A DNA stretch of 64,000 nt from the NCBI GenBank assembly GCA_013397795.1, contig VZTJ01003574.1, positions 4,992,034 to 5,056,033 on the forward strand, read 5' to 3'. The stretch is from Orthonyx spaldingii (taxonomy: Eukaryota; Chordata; Aves; Passeriformes; Orthonychidae). Both the position numbers and the translations under genes were made by a program. Below are positions 10,001-18,848 of this stretch, one piece after another. How positions within the stretch are numbered: the stretch's first letter is position 1; each line of letters starts with the position of its first letter. The notes under the pieces were generated by a model that was given only the letters and a program-made list of their open reading frames with translations, was not told the DNA's origin and searched no databases.

Positions 10001-12518
10001 GCATGGAAAAATATGTTGATATTTAAAGTTTGACATTAAGTTCTAAAGTGGTCCAAAGCTGTAACCTTTTGCAGGTGAGATACATGCACTGAGGGTATGT
10101 CCCATATGCTAAATGCAAACATCTAATCCTAGGAAAAACTCATCCTATCAGTTTATAGCAGCTGTAGTAGGGGATCTCAGAATTTTAAGATTTATCATTT
10201 GATAAGTCTTAAAAAGATAATTTGAAGTCCAAGCTCTTCTAGGAATAAGAATGCAAATCAGTTTTCTTATAACAAACTAATGAGGGTATGTGATTTGTAT
10301 GGGGGGTCTTTTTTCTTGCTTGTATACTTAGGAGAGCTGAGCTAATTGCAGTAAAGGTTTTTGAGTAGTGGTGCATTTACATGGAACTAAATATTGAAAA
10401 CTTAGTCACAAGTGTAACTATAATGAATGACTAAAACAAAATAAAAAAGTAGTGTGTCCACATTTAGGAAGATGACTGACTCACACTGCAAATGTGGTCC
10501 CTTTTTCTTACACGGAGTGTGTTTTTTGACATTTTCTTGTCTTTGGAATAATGTAGTCCTTGCTGTCTAATCTTTCTGTTTTGTAATTACATTTGGTCAG
10601 GTAATGTCTTGTGCTGTGGTTGTGCATTAATTAATGTGCTGTATATTGAAACCTCGTGTAGAAAATATTTGTAATCAGTTTTAATCTCTCCATATCTGAT
10701 CCTTTTGGCAGTTTCCTTTGCCCAGTGTAGTTCTCTATGCTACACACCAGGAGAATAAACGCCTCTTTGGATTTGTGCTTAGAACCTCAGGAGGGAGAGT
10801 GGAGAGCCACCAGACTTCCATCTGCTATATATTTGAATCAAATAATGAAGGGGAAAAGGTATTGGTGATGGTTGTGACTTGTATCAGTTGTGAATCTGGA
10901 TTCCAAAATGCTAGATCCAAACTGTCTAAGGGATTTTTTATGCACTGAGAAACAGTTAAACCTGTCAGTTTAAGTACCTGCAAGTGCTTTAATGGTCTGT
11001 TATGTCTAATTTGGGATGCTGTCTTAAAGGCATTTGTAATTATTTCCTGTTTTGTGTTTAGATTTGTGACTCTGTTGGACTGGCCAAACAGATAGCTTTT
11101 CATGCAGAACTGGTAAGAATCTTTTTGGGGCAAGGGATACTTGGGAATGGAAGGAAGAGGGTATATTTAATATATGTAATAGATGGTATTCTGCAAGGTG
11201 CTTCTAGATGCAGTAATACTGTTGTGTATTTTAAGGGAGTTCTTCCCTAGAATTTAAATTCAAATAAAAAGACAGACCAATCTCTACTGTGGAACAATAT
11301 TCAATGTAGGATTCATTTTGCTCCTTTTAACAACCATACCAGTCCTTTAAAAGCAGAATAATCAAAACAGTGATGTCCCAGTCTTAACCAAGCTCATATC
11401 CATCAGTATTGTATCAAACATCTCAAGCTGTTGGTACTGCCTTTATTTATATTTTTGTCCTTTAGGATCGAAAAGCCTCAGAAAAGCAGAAAGAAATAGA
11501 TAGAGTCAAAGAGAAACAGCAGAAAGAACTGAATAAACAAAAGCAAATTGAAAAGGTACATTTCATCATTACTTCTTAGTATTAGGTTTTTTCTACTTAC
11601 TTTCTTTTGCAGTTTTGTACTCCAAGTTCCACTATCATACTCTGTAGTATGAGTTCATAGAATATTATGAAGTGAATTATCATAAGTATTTCCTGTACAG
11701 GTTTTTTATACTTTTGTATAGTAGTTTTTAAAAAGAGCTCTTTGAGGAGATAAATGACAAAATGTCTTTATAGGAATACCTAAGAGCAGTGCTTGAAAGG
11801 AACACCTATCACAGGCCAATAATAATTTCAGTTGCTGACGAGGGTTCAGTCACACAATGACGAGAGGGGCTGAAGAATCATAAAATTATTTAGGTTGGAA
11901 AAGAACTCTAAAAAACTGAGTCCAACTGCTCCCCCAGCACTGCCAAGCCACCACAAACACATGTCCCTCAGTGCTAAATCCATGACTTTTAAACATCTGC
12001 AGGGATGGCGATTCCAGCTTCCTCAGCTGCTCCTCATCAAACTGCTCCAGCCCCTTCCCCAGCTCTGTTGCCCCTCCCTGGACAGACTCCAGCCCCTCAG
12101 TGCAGGTGGGGAGAGTTGTCCTGGCCTGCTGTACTTTGCAGGCCGTAGCTGCAGCTGGATTAACCTGGGCTCTGTTCTAATAATGCCAGCTACCAATAAA
12201 TGTTTTGGTTTCCTATTCAGTGTTTTAATTCCCTTTGTGCAGAAAGCTATCCACTGAGAGTATTCATAGATCATTTAGAAACCATAACAACAGTATCCTG
12301 CGTCACTTGCCGATGGCTTTAAGGGTAATACGCTTTTTCTGATTTCCCAACCCTCCTTCCCAACTCAGGACTTGGAGGAGCAGAGCCGGTTGATAGCAGC
12401 TTCCAGCAGATCCAACCAGAGCAGTGCAGAAGGACAGTTTGTAGTCCTTAGCAGCAGCCAGTCAGAAGACAGTGATTTAGGAGAAGATGGAAAGAAGAAG
12501 AGAGAATCTGAAGCCTAA
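302..12518 (+). CDS. APPL1: APPL1, endosomal BAR-PH-PTB adaptor (partial, 3' 16 coding exons)
   Basis: APPL1 binds Rab5 on early endosomes and links receptors (adiponectin, TrkA, DCC, FSH receptor) to AKT and other signalling. Seen here: 16 exons joined as 302-360, 825-971, 2366-2448, 2553-2711, 3448-3636, 4103-4145, 4779-4835, 5376-5467, 6017-6199, 8636-8685, 9051-9225, 9329-9365, 10712-10858, 11062-11112, 11466-11555 and 12369-12518. They encode 569 whole residues plus a split first codon. All junctions are GT-AG and in phase. The order is late BAR helices, PH domain, Ser/Pro-rich linker with an NPF motif, PTB domain, a basic coiled coil and the C-terminus RESEA. Human APPL1 has 709 residues, so about 140 N-terminal residues lie upstream of the window. 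The close match over the whole length excludes APPL2. No frameshift or stop was found. Confidence 0.97.
825..971 (+). CDS. APPL1: APPL1 exon: BAR domain helix
   Basis: 49 codons, phase 0 at both ends, including TEDVYTSRKKQHQTMMHY and LLEPLLGYMQAQ. This is one of the best conserved stretches of the APPL BAR domain, which dimerises and senses curved membrane. The acceptor is TCTCTTCAG and the donor GTAATT. Confidence 0.97.
972..2365 (+). other. APPL1 intron (1.4 kb)
   Basis: Intronic. I recognise no repeat family. The 3' end is a run of 20 T (2342-2361) directly before the acceptor TAAAG. Confidence 0.8.
2342..2361 (+). repeat. poly-T tract at splice acceptor
   Basis: An uninterrupted run of 20 T forms the polypyrimidine tract of the next APPL1 exon, four bases before the AG. 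Such runs vary in length between individuals. Confidence 0.9.
2366..2448 (+). CDS. APPL1: APPL1 exon: end of BAR domain
   Basis: Reads ISFFKMGSENLTEQLEEF and then TNIGTSVQ, ending two bases into an Asn codon. It covers the end of the last BAR helix before the BAR-PH linker. Confidence 0.97.
2491..2559 (+). repeat. intronic segment duplicated at 4231-4299 (copy 1)
   Basis: This stretch holds the polypyrimidine tract, the acceptor AG (2551-2552) and the first bases of the exon starting at 2553. It recurs almost base for base 1,740 bp downstream, with about four mismatches over the block. This copy is the functional acceptor. Confidence 0.9.
2553..2711 (+). CDS. APPL1: APPL1 exon: BAR-PH linker and start of PH domain
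   Basis: Contains MQQTIEDLEVASDPLYLPD and DPTKFPAHRNLTRKAGYLNA. The last part is the first beta strand of the PH domain. The exon completes the split Asn codon of the previous exon and ends AA before GTAAGA. Confidence 0.97.
3448..3636 (+). CDS. APPL1: APPL1 exon: PH domain core
   Basis: Encodes KTGLVSSSWERQFYFTQGG, LMSQARGDVAGGLVMDIDNC and SVMAVDCEDRRYCFQITS, the central PH sheet that packs on the BAR domain to form the membrane and Rab5-binding face. The acceptor is CTTTTAG and the donor GTGAGT. Confidence 0.98.
4103..4145 (+). CDS. APPL1: APPL1 exon: PH domain, short 43-nt exon
   Basis: Reads SSILQAESKKDYEE after completing a Lys codon. It leads into the C-terminal PH helix in the next exon. 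Too short to find without the protein frame; flanked by TTTCAG and GTAAGA. Confidence 0.96.
4231..4299 (+). repeat. duplicated intronic segment, non-functional acceptor copy (copy 2)
   Basis: Near copy of 2491-2559, including the polypyrimidine stretch and a TTAG followed by TGTTC. After the shared TGTTC the sequence diverges and shows an early in-frame stop, so no coding exon follows. Confidence 0.88.
4779..4835 (+). CDS. APPL1: APPL1 exon: C-terminal PH helix
   Basis: 19 codons, WICTINNISKQIYLSENPE, with the near-invariant PH-domain Trp first. Phase 0 on both sides; acceptor TTTTTCAG, donor GTATCT. Confidence 0.97.
5376..5467 (+). CDS. APPL1: APPL1 exon: PH-PTB linker, first part
   Basis: Reads EIAARVNQSALEAVTPSPSF then QQRHESMRPT. 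It ends GT before GTGAGT and joins to make a Val where human APPL1 has Gly. Ser/Thr-Pro sites suggest a phosphorylated, flexible linker. Confidence 0.95.
6017..6199 (+). CDS. APPL1: APPL1 exon: Ser/Pro-rich linker
   Basis: Contains QSRPPAARTSSTGSLGSDS, LSLDSLVAPDTPIQFDIISP and QAKSAGQSGR. The linker between PH and PTB domains is the most divergent part of this copy relative to human, while the DTPIQFDIISP core is kept. Confidence 0.95.
7009..7038 (+). repeat. poly-T run, 30 bases
   Basis: A simple mononucleotide run deep in an APPL1 intron. It could be the poly-A tail of an antisense insertion, but no retroelement body is recognisable beside it. Confidence 0.9.
7183..7315 (+). mobile_element. 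TguSINE1-like SINE (tRNA-Ile head, CR1-type tail)
   Basis: The head reads GGTCTAGCTCAGCTGGTCAG, a tRNA A-box context, followed by a B-box-like GTGGATTCAATCCC and GGGCCATTC, as in tRNA-Ile. The tail (ATGATCCTTGTGGGTCCCTT, then AACTCAATATTCTGTGAT) is a CR1 LINE 3' end. This head and tail pairing is what I know as TguSINE1 from songbirds, mobilised by CR1 machinery. It is in sense orientation within an APPL1 intron. B-box changes suggest it is no longer transcribed. I see no clear target-site duplication. Confidence 0.85.
8636..8685 (+). CDS. APPL1: APPL1 exon: NPF-containing linker, 50 nt
   Basis: Reads RTNPFGESGGSKPETE after completing an Arg codon. NPF tripeptides are EH-domain ligands typical of endocytic adaptors. 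Confidence 0.95.
9051..9225 (+). CDS. APPL1: APPL1 exon: first half of PTB domain
   Basis: Contains SILHQLFIVRFLGSMEVKSD, VVYETMRQILAARAIHNVF and MTESHLLVTCDCLK. FLGSMEVKSD is the canonical first PTB strand. A CpG-rich patch (about 9152-9172) encodes ILAARAIHN. Confidence 0.98.
9329..9365 (+). CDS. APPL1: APPL1 exon: PTB domain, 37-nt exon
   Basis: Encodes LIDPQTQVTRLR, a beta hairpin of the PTB sheet. It is phased by one base at the 5' side and ends at a codon boundary before GTAAGT. Confidence 0.96.
9366..10711 (+). other. APPL1 intron (1.3 kb)
   Basis: AT-rich; I see no mobile element or RNA gene. The flanking exons join in phase 0. Confidence 0.75.
10712..10858 (+). CDS. APPL1: APPL1 exon: PTB domain, peptide-binding strand region
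   Basis: 49 codons including FPLPSVVLYATHQENKRLFG, FVLRTSGGRVESHQTS and CYIFESNNEGEK. Phase 0 at both ends. Reading on past 10858 gives an in-frame extension into the intron, but GTATTG after GAAAAG is the donor. Confidence 0.97.
11062..11112 (+). CDS. APPL1: APPL1 exon: C-terminal PTB helix
   Basis: 17 codons, ICDSVGLAKQIAFHAEL, the long C-terminal helix that closes the PTB fold. Acceptor GTTTAG, donor GTAAGA. Confidence 0.97.
11466..11555 (+). CDS. APPL1: APPL1 exon: basic coiled coil
   Basis: 30 codons rich in Lys, Glu and Gln, including DRKASEKQKEIDRVKEKQQK, matching the charged helix after the PTB domain. Confidence 0.96.
11875..12099 (-). mobile_element. CR1 LINE 3' fragment
   Basis: The + strand shows the reverse complement of a CR1 3' end: TTTAGGTTGGAAAAGAACTC, then TCCAACTGCTCCCCCAGCAC, and later CCAGCCCCTTCCCCAGC and GACAGACTCCAGCCCCTC. 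It is antisense within the last APPL1 intron, 5'-truncated and decayed. The far border beyond 12099 is uncertain. Confidence 0.82.
12369..12518 (+). CDS. APPL1: APPL1 last coding exon
   Basis: 49 codons plus the TAA stop (12516-12518). Reads DLEEQSRLIAASSRSNQSS, EGQFVVLSSSQSEDSDLGE and ends KKKRESEA. The terminal SEA matches the PDZ ligand that binds GIPC in mammals. Confidence 0.98.
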   Translation, partial: DLEEQSRLIAASSRSNQSSAEGQFVVLSSSQSEDSDLGEDGKKKRESEA

Positions 12519-13289
12519 GGTTGCCTGCTTCATTAAAATTGGAATCATGGCTATATCTGGTGAAATGGCATAAGTTCTACAAGAGGTGAAATGTAGGTGG
12601 AGGGTCTGTCATGTTATAGAAAAGACTTCACAATATATAGACCCTATTATGCCTTGATTTTTCTTTCTCAGTTAAGTGATTTCCATTTCCTGTCAGTATA
12701 ATTTCTGTTGTATGCCAGATGAAGCATGGTCCTGCTGCCATGTTCATTACAAACATATGGTTTCTCAAGGCTTCTGTGCAGTATGGGAAAAAATGTGGGG
12801 GTTTTTCCCACTTACCTCAGTGCAATTGACTGCTTTGAAAGCAAAACTGAAAACTCATTGGGCTTCAGCAGTAACACTGAAATTTGTCCTTTACACTGCA
12901 CTATGGAGAACATCTGGCTGGAAACAAAAGTGGATGTCCAAATAAGACAGTGCTAAGCTTTACCCTATTTGTTGCACATATCTGTTCTTAGATTTAGGAA
13001 GAAGGATCCTCATTAACATCAGTGAGATGTGCAATAGTTCTAAACAGAAGGAACTTTTTTATTTTGTTTTGCACTGTATGATACTGTCTTGATTTTTATT
13101 TTTTTTTGTGAATACAACGTTGAAAAACTTTCAACAGGAGGAAAGGATACTGTCAGACCTAGATAAGAGCTGATGAGATGCATTTGAACTTTGCTGCATG
13201 AGGAAAAGCATTCCTCATCAAATTATAAGAGTAATGTATATAGCCTTGTAGCACAAGTGCCATGTTCTTGGTTTTTCCCCAGTACTTGG

Positions 13290-13295
13290 AATAAA
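13290..13295 (+). terminator. APPL1: APPL1 proximal poly(A) signal candidate
   Basis: AATAAA 772 bases after the stop codon, in the context CTTGGAATAAAAAGC. Use of this site would give a short 3'UTR. Confidence 0.5.
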
Positions 13296-16200
13296 AAGCT
13301 GTAAACCTTTGAGTTCATTTTTATAAAACATGCTTAGAGTTGCAGGAACATCTTGAATTCCATCATATGAAAAATCTTCTGCATATGTAAATGCCTTGCT
13401 GCCAGTACACTACATCTACTGAAAATGAGTTGAGGCTCTTCAGTCTTTTTATAGAAAATGATTTTGCAAAGAGAATTTACCAGTTCTGAAGTAAGAGATG
13501 ACTCTAGGATGTAGGATTAGTATTCAGTCCTGGAAAGCGTTTTTCAAAGTGGTGTCTGTTTACAGCTTGTAATCTGCACTCCATATTCCATACCCTGTGT
13601 AATATTTATTTTGTATAGTATTAGATGTGCATTCACCTTTTGATCCAGAAGAGAAATCTTGTTTGAAGAGAAATATTTATTTTTGCACTAATTACTATAA
13701 ATATTAAAATCCAGTGGAACAGAAGATAGCTTTCTAATAGTGGCATGAAAATAACAGGATATGTAGAGAGAAAAGACTTATATTCCAAGTTATAATATAA
13801 CAGTTATGAGTGATTTACAGTTCATTGCAGGGCATTTCTGGTGTTCAGGAATGGAAGCAATTTTCAGAGTATCTCCTCAGCAGCTGATGATGGCCCAGCC
13901 CTTTCCAGCTGGAGTTGCTCAGTGCTGATAAAGTGAGGAATCTCAGGTCGTGTCCGCTGGACGTCTGTAGGTGCAGAGAGGGCTCTTCTAACTCTTGGGA
14001 GTGCCCTGCATTGGCCAAAGCTGGCAGCCTCCTCCTGCCCTTGGTGCTGCAGATGTGACTTTGTGTGCTGGGGTTGGTGGCCTCAGCTCCTGTGAGAAGA
14101 GAGAAGGGCAGCAGTGCCCTGGCCAGGACCAGCAGAGGCAGCTGGAGCTGCAGCAGCTCTGGGCAGAGGTTGCACTACAGCCCAGGGAGGGGCTGGAGCA
14201 GCCACCAAAGGGCCCTGCCTTGAAAAAGGAGGGGGAGGCTGAGGAGCAGGGAGCCCCCAGGTTCTCTTCCTGAGTTAGTTACCAGGTCCTGTTCCAGTCC
14301 ATTTTTCATCCCCAGAGCAACCAGTCACTTGTAGAAATATCTGCTTTTGCTGTTGCCCAGTCAGGTCAACCAGTCTTGCCCTGAGGCCAGATCTGGCTGG
14401 CACACTGCCACATGGACCACACCATCCTGAGGCTTCTTTTAAAAACAGTGGCATTTTTATTTCATATCTAGGCCTCCATTCTCAGCTCTCATTTTTAAGA
14501 GACTATTTTTTTTACTCTTGCCAACAAAAATGTACAGAGAGGCACCAAATCAAATTTTTTCCCTTTTTGTGCTTAAGTCAAGGCTTACAGAGAGTGGCAA
14601 GGCAGACAGTTTGTCTCTGCAAATTGTTCCAGTTCATATTTGTTTGTTTGTGTTTGTTTTTATTTACTGATATTTCTGTCTTCTGTCAATATCACAGGGT
14701 AGCATGGGGTTACTTGTATCTTTCTCAAGTATTTACTGAGGATGAAGCAGTTTTGAAACAGCACAGGGAGCCTATGAAATCAGTGATCTGCAGTGTCAGG
14801 ATTCTAGTCCTCAGCGTGTCAGAGAAGGACTGATTGTGTTGAGCACTGGAGCTGCAGTAGCCCAGGCTCCAGAGGGAGGACACATAATAGACAAGCACTC
14901 TCATGAAAAAGCATTTCTGATCTGTAGCCTGTTTTGCATTAACCTTATTGCAGAAATGTCAGAAAATGGAATTACTGTATTTTTCTCAAAAACTACCATT
15001 TAAACTTAAACGTACAAATCTGCAAAGATGAGGAAGAAAGGCTAATAAAGTTGGCAGGTGAATTTACTGTCATATGGGTTTTTTTGAATTTAGCAATAAA
15101 TATTGGAGTTATTCCATTTGCTTTTTAGGCTTTCCATATATGCTACTAAATGTAGCTTTCTAAAACAGAATAAGAGTGAAGTACATTTCACTTCTGTTGG
15201 ATGATTCTCATCTTAACCACTAAAAGATTGATATGCATGAATGAAATGTAGGGATTGATTTTTTTTGCTTATTTAGGGGAGTTTCACTGGTGTAAAATGA
15301 GCAAGAAGGTATAAAAGCATCTGGGATGATGATGAAAGCTGCAAGAGCAAAGGGCATGTCAGCAGAGCTGGGGAAGTCAGACAGGAATGATGACTGAGTT
15401 AGCAGGGGGTGAGAATTACTGAGCTTTGCCTAAGGGGAGGATCACACAGGTTGTAATGAGAACTATCTCAAGGCAAAAATAGCTCCTGAGGTTTTATCCA
15501 CGCCCTTCTTTCCAAAAGGAAAAGCTATTTGGTACCTTTTTTCCTACAAGGCTTACAACTACTTCACTGGGAAACAGCTTTGTTGAAAAAAAATCAGAAT
15601 GCTTGGTATTCTCCTTGAGAGTATGATTTTTAGTGGGAACATTTCATGGTCTGCTGGGAACTGCTGTGGTAGGATTTCACCACCTGAGTATTTTATTATT
15701 GTAACTAAATTACTAGTTGCTGTCCTTTCCTAAATTACAGGAGATTAAATAAACTCTCCTGTTTATTATTCCTGTTGCCTTTTATTCACAAACTGATCTT
15801 TCAAGCACATTCAGCTGCAGCTGTAGTTTGCTTCATGTGCATCTACTATTATTTCAGTCACTCCTGAAAATATTCTTTCAAGTCCATGATTTTGAAGTGA
15901 CTTCATGTAGGTACTGAATTGGCAGTGTTGTTCAGGACTAACTTGTTATGTTGCTAATTGCAGCCTCATAATTACTGCCACATTTTTATTCCTTAGGTAA
16001 GAGGATATGAAGCTTGTTACACTGTGCAGATTTACACACTGCAGACCAAGCCAGCCTTGCTGTCAGTTGTTTCAAGCTGTGTGCATTCTTTTTGTATGTA
16101 ATGGCATGAATATAAAAGTAGACCAGGTGTGCTTATGGGTATGCATTTTATTGCATTACAGATGGCAGCTGGCACTCCTGTGTGGCCACTGCCAGATTTG

Positions 16201-17138
16201 GCCAGGTCTGAACCAGAGGACAAGGTCAAAGTCATGTACAGCTTAGACATATCTAACTGGGTATGATCAGGTAGTGGAAAGTCATTTGAATGTCATAGTC
16301 TTATTTCCTTAATCTGTTTGAGTTTGAAATTGTATCAAGACAATTTACTGTCTAACAGTAAAGTAATATTTCAGAGTTAGGAAACATTTCCCTTCTAGAG
16401 GGCTGTCAGATTTCCTCTTTATATGGATGTAAAGGAGCTGAAAATCGTGAAACAGCTGAAGCTATTTATGAAGCTGTAATTGATGTACATGAATATAAAG
16501 AAGTAAATTTGACTGTTTAGGGTAAATTCTGATTAATTAGTTGCACAGCATTTGGGACAAGCCAGTGGTGAAAACTACACTTACAATATAGTCTCTTATT
16601 ATTTAGGAAATAGAAAACTGCCACTGTGCAGTGAATTTAGTAGAGATGTTGTCTAGTGTAACAGCAAAAGCTGATACTTTGTATTCTTTCTCTTGCTCTA
16701 TATTACAAAAATTCTTGCAAGTTAATTAGACCCCAAGGCTTTTTGTTTTAATTAAGCATTAAGTTGACTTTTTTTTCCCCTGCCACAGTGGTATCTAAGT
16801 TGTCATGACAAGAGTAAGTCAGTGTGTCATTGTGAATGCACTTGTATTCCTAATGAAGTTTATACTGCAAGCCGAGGATTTTGTACAATCTTTCTGGTCA
16901 TTTTTATAATAGAGTGGAGTGGTCAAATTCTTATGATGGTGTTCTGGATTGGTCCTGTTCTGGTGAAGTGTAAGTGATTTTTGCAATGTTTGGGACTGAC
17001 TTGCACCTTTTCCCTGAATAGCTATCTTGAAAACCACCAATGGCATATTTATGTCAACTCTGATTGTTGTGTCTGAATCTTGGAAACATGGATAGTAACC
17101 CTATTGTGCCAGGGCTCCAGTCAACATTTTGTATATTA

Positions 17139-17144
17139 AATAAA
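17139..17144 (+). terminator. APPL1: APPL1 distal poly(A) signal candidate
   Basis: AATAAA in TATTAAATAAAAGCTT, 4.6 kb after the stop and just before the convergent ASB14 3' side. Confidence 0.5.
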
Positions 17145-17165
17145 AGCTTAACTGTAGTAACTTTC

Positions 17166-17565
17166 TGGGTGGCACTTGTACTGATGCAAAAGCCTCCTGC
17201 ATTCTTCATCATACTGACTTTCAGGAAGTACCATTACTGGTGACAGGATGTGTTCCCCTCCATTAAACAAAGTTCTGACGTGCAGTTGTAGCCCTCTGTT
17301 GTCAAGCATAGCTTAGTTCTCAATTTTTATAGTATTAGCCAGATAACCTCAGAGGAAGTTGTTACACTTGGGAATGCTGATGACTGATTTTTGCAGCAGT
17401 CAGAGGCTGAAGCTGAGCAGGAGCTGTGGCAGCAGGGCAGGGCCCGTGGTGGGGCAGTGGCACAGGGCAGGGAGGGCTCTGGGAGCCGCGGCTCGGGAAC
17501 AAGCCGAGCACAGAGGAGGCTCCACCAGCACAACCACGTGGACGTATCCTTGCGGGGTGAGCTGG
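17166..17565. other. space between convergent 3' ends of APPL1 and ASB14
   Basis: About 400 bases with a GC-rich patch (about 17400-17540) in otherwise AT-rich DNA. Short open frames here have no recognisable homology. No gene called. Confidence 0.5.
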
Positions 17566-17571
17566 TTTATT
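17566..17571 (-). terminator. ASB14: ASB14 poly(A) signal candidate
   Basis: TTTATT on the + strand, i.e. AATAAA on the - strand, about 1.1 kb past the ASB14 stop. I saw no nearer AATAAA. Confidence 0.4.
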
Positions 17572-18654
17572 ATGGGATAAACACCATGTAAAAAACCATA
17601 GGCCATAACCACATTACGGTTAAATTTGTATTTTATAAGGTTTGTAGATTTTTCTGGGGAAACACAGACTTTTGAATTCTGTAACTTCTGTGATAAAGAT
17701 GCATGTATAACAAAAAAAAAAAGATCTATGCTTACTTGATTATGAAGGAATAAATACTACTAATGCCAAATGTGTTGATGAACTTTTTTTCTAAAATAGG
17801 GACTGACATTTGCAGTATTTTTAGAAGGAACAGGCATGCTATAGGTCTAGGACTTCTGTAAGACTTCCTAGAATGATAGTGCTCCAAAAGCTTAAGCTCC
17901 ACCTCTGTAGAGAGAAACTCCAAAAATTGCAAGCATGGCTTTGGATAGCACTGTAAAAGGAAAACCCAGTTCCAGAGAGAATAATCGAAGTCCGTGATGG
18001 ATGAGACATACCAGAACCTGAGAAGGAGCTGCAGAACTAACACATCTTTCAGCAGTGCCACCTTGTTGAAACACTGGTATGTCACGCAAGCTGCTGTGAT
18101 AAGCACAGGTTTCTCAAGCTTAATCCCATTTCATTGCCTGGAATGGGGGATTGCTTTACTGGGTGAAAAAAAAAATTACTTAAGCTGCTCTTCAGAACTT
18201 CACTGTAGGACTTCACAAATAAAAACTACTTGTCAAGAAAAGGAAGGAAGGAAAGTACAAGAGAAAAAAGAACTACATTTCTTCCTGGTTTTAGTCAAAT
18301 CCCTGACCTTTAACTAAACCCTGAGTTTAACCCTGGAATGGGGTAGTGGTATCTGGTATGACAGGCTTTAACTTAGCTGTAACACAAGGCTTGCAGCCTT
18401 GTATTTCACATTTCCTTAACTTGTCGCACTAGGCATTTAAAATACTGTTGCTGTAACTTCCACATAGGTCATAGTCCAGGAGATCCATAGAATGGGATTA
18501 CCAATACTTACATTTTGGGGTTCTCACCATTTTCTTCAGGGGGTGAAGGGAGAATGTTGGCATTCCTTAATATACAGAGGAGAGAAAATCCCAAAAGAAA
18601 AAAGCACAACAGTTTCTCCACATTAACATTCCCTTCAAAGTATAGGACTAATAC

Positions 18655-18848
18655 TTAGGCACAGTTGAGGTTGTAGATCCCTGTGAAGTTTTCCTGTCCA
18701 TAAAGATCATATTCCTTGTACAGGATGTAGTCTTTCAAGCAGTTTGGCAGTGGAAGGAAGGTCATGAAGACAGGACAGCGGAGACGCAGCCGACCCATGC
18801 ACGCCCGGATCTTCAGACGGCAAAGGTGCTTCAGAGAGCGAGGGTTTG
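18655..18848 (-). CDS. ASB14: ASB14 exon 9: SOCS box
   Basis: Reads NPRSLKHLCRLKIRACMG, RLRCPVFMTFLPLPNCLKDY and ends NLNCA before TAA (18655-18657). SLKHLCRLKIRA is the BC box contacting Elongin C, and LPLP is the Cul5-box motif. Acceptor TTTCTAG. Confidence 0.97.

Larger units (their letters stand above)
12519..17165 (+). other. APPL1: APPL1 probable 3'UTR
   Basis: No coding exon follows the stop. AATAAA signals lie at 13290-13295, 15044-15049, 15095-15100, 15748-15753 and 17139-17144, so several 3' ends are possible. The 17139 signal is the strongest-looking distal one (ATTAAATAAAAGC, followed by GT-rich sequence). A GC-rich, Gly/Gln-codon-like patch at about 13995-14280 interrupts the AT-rich UTR. 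Confidence 0.6.
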
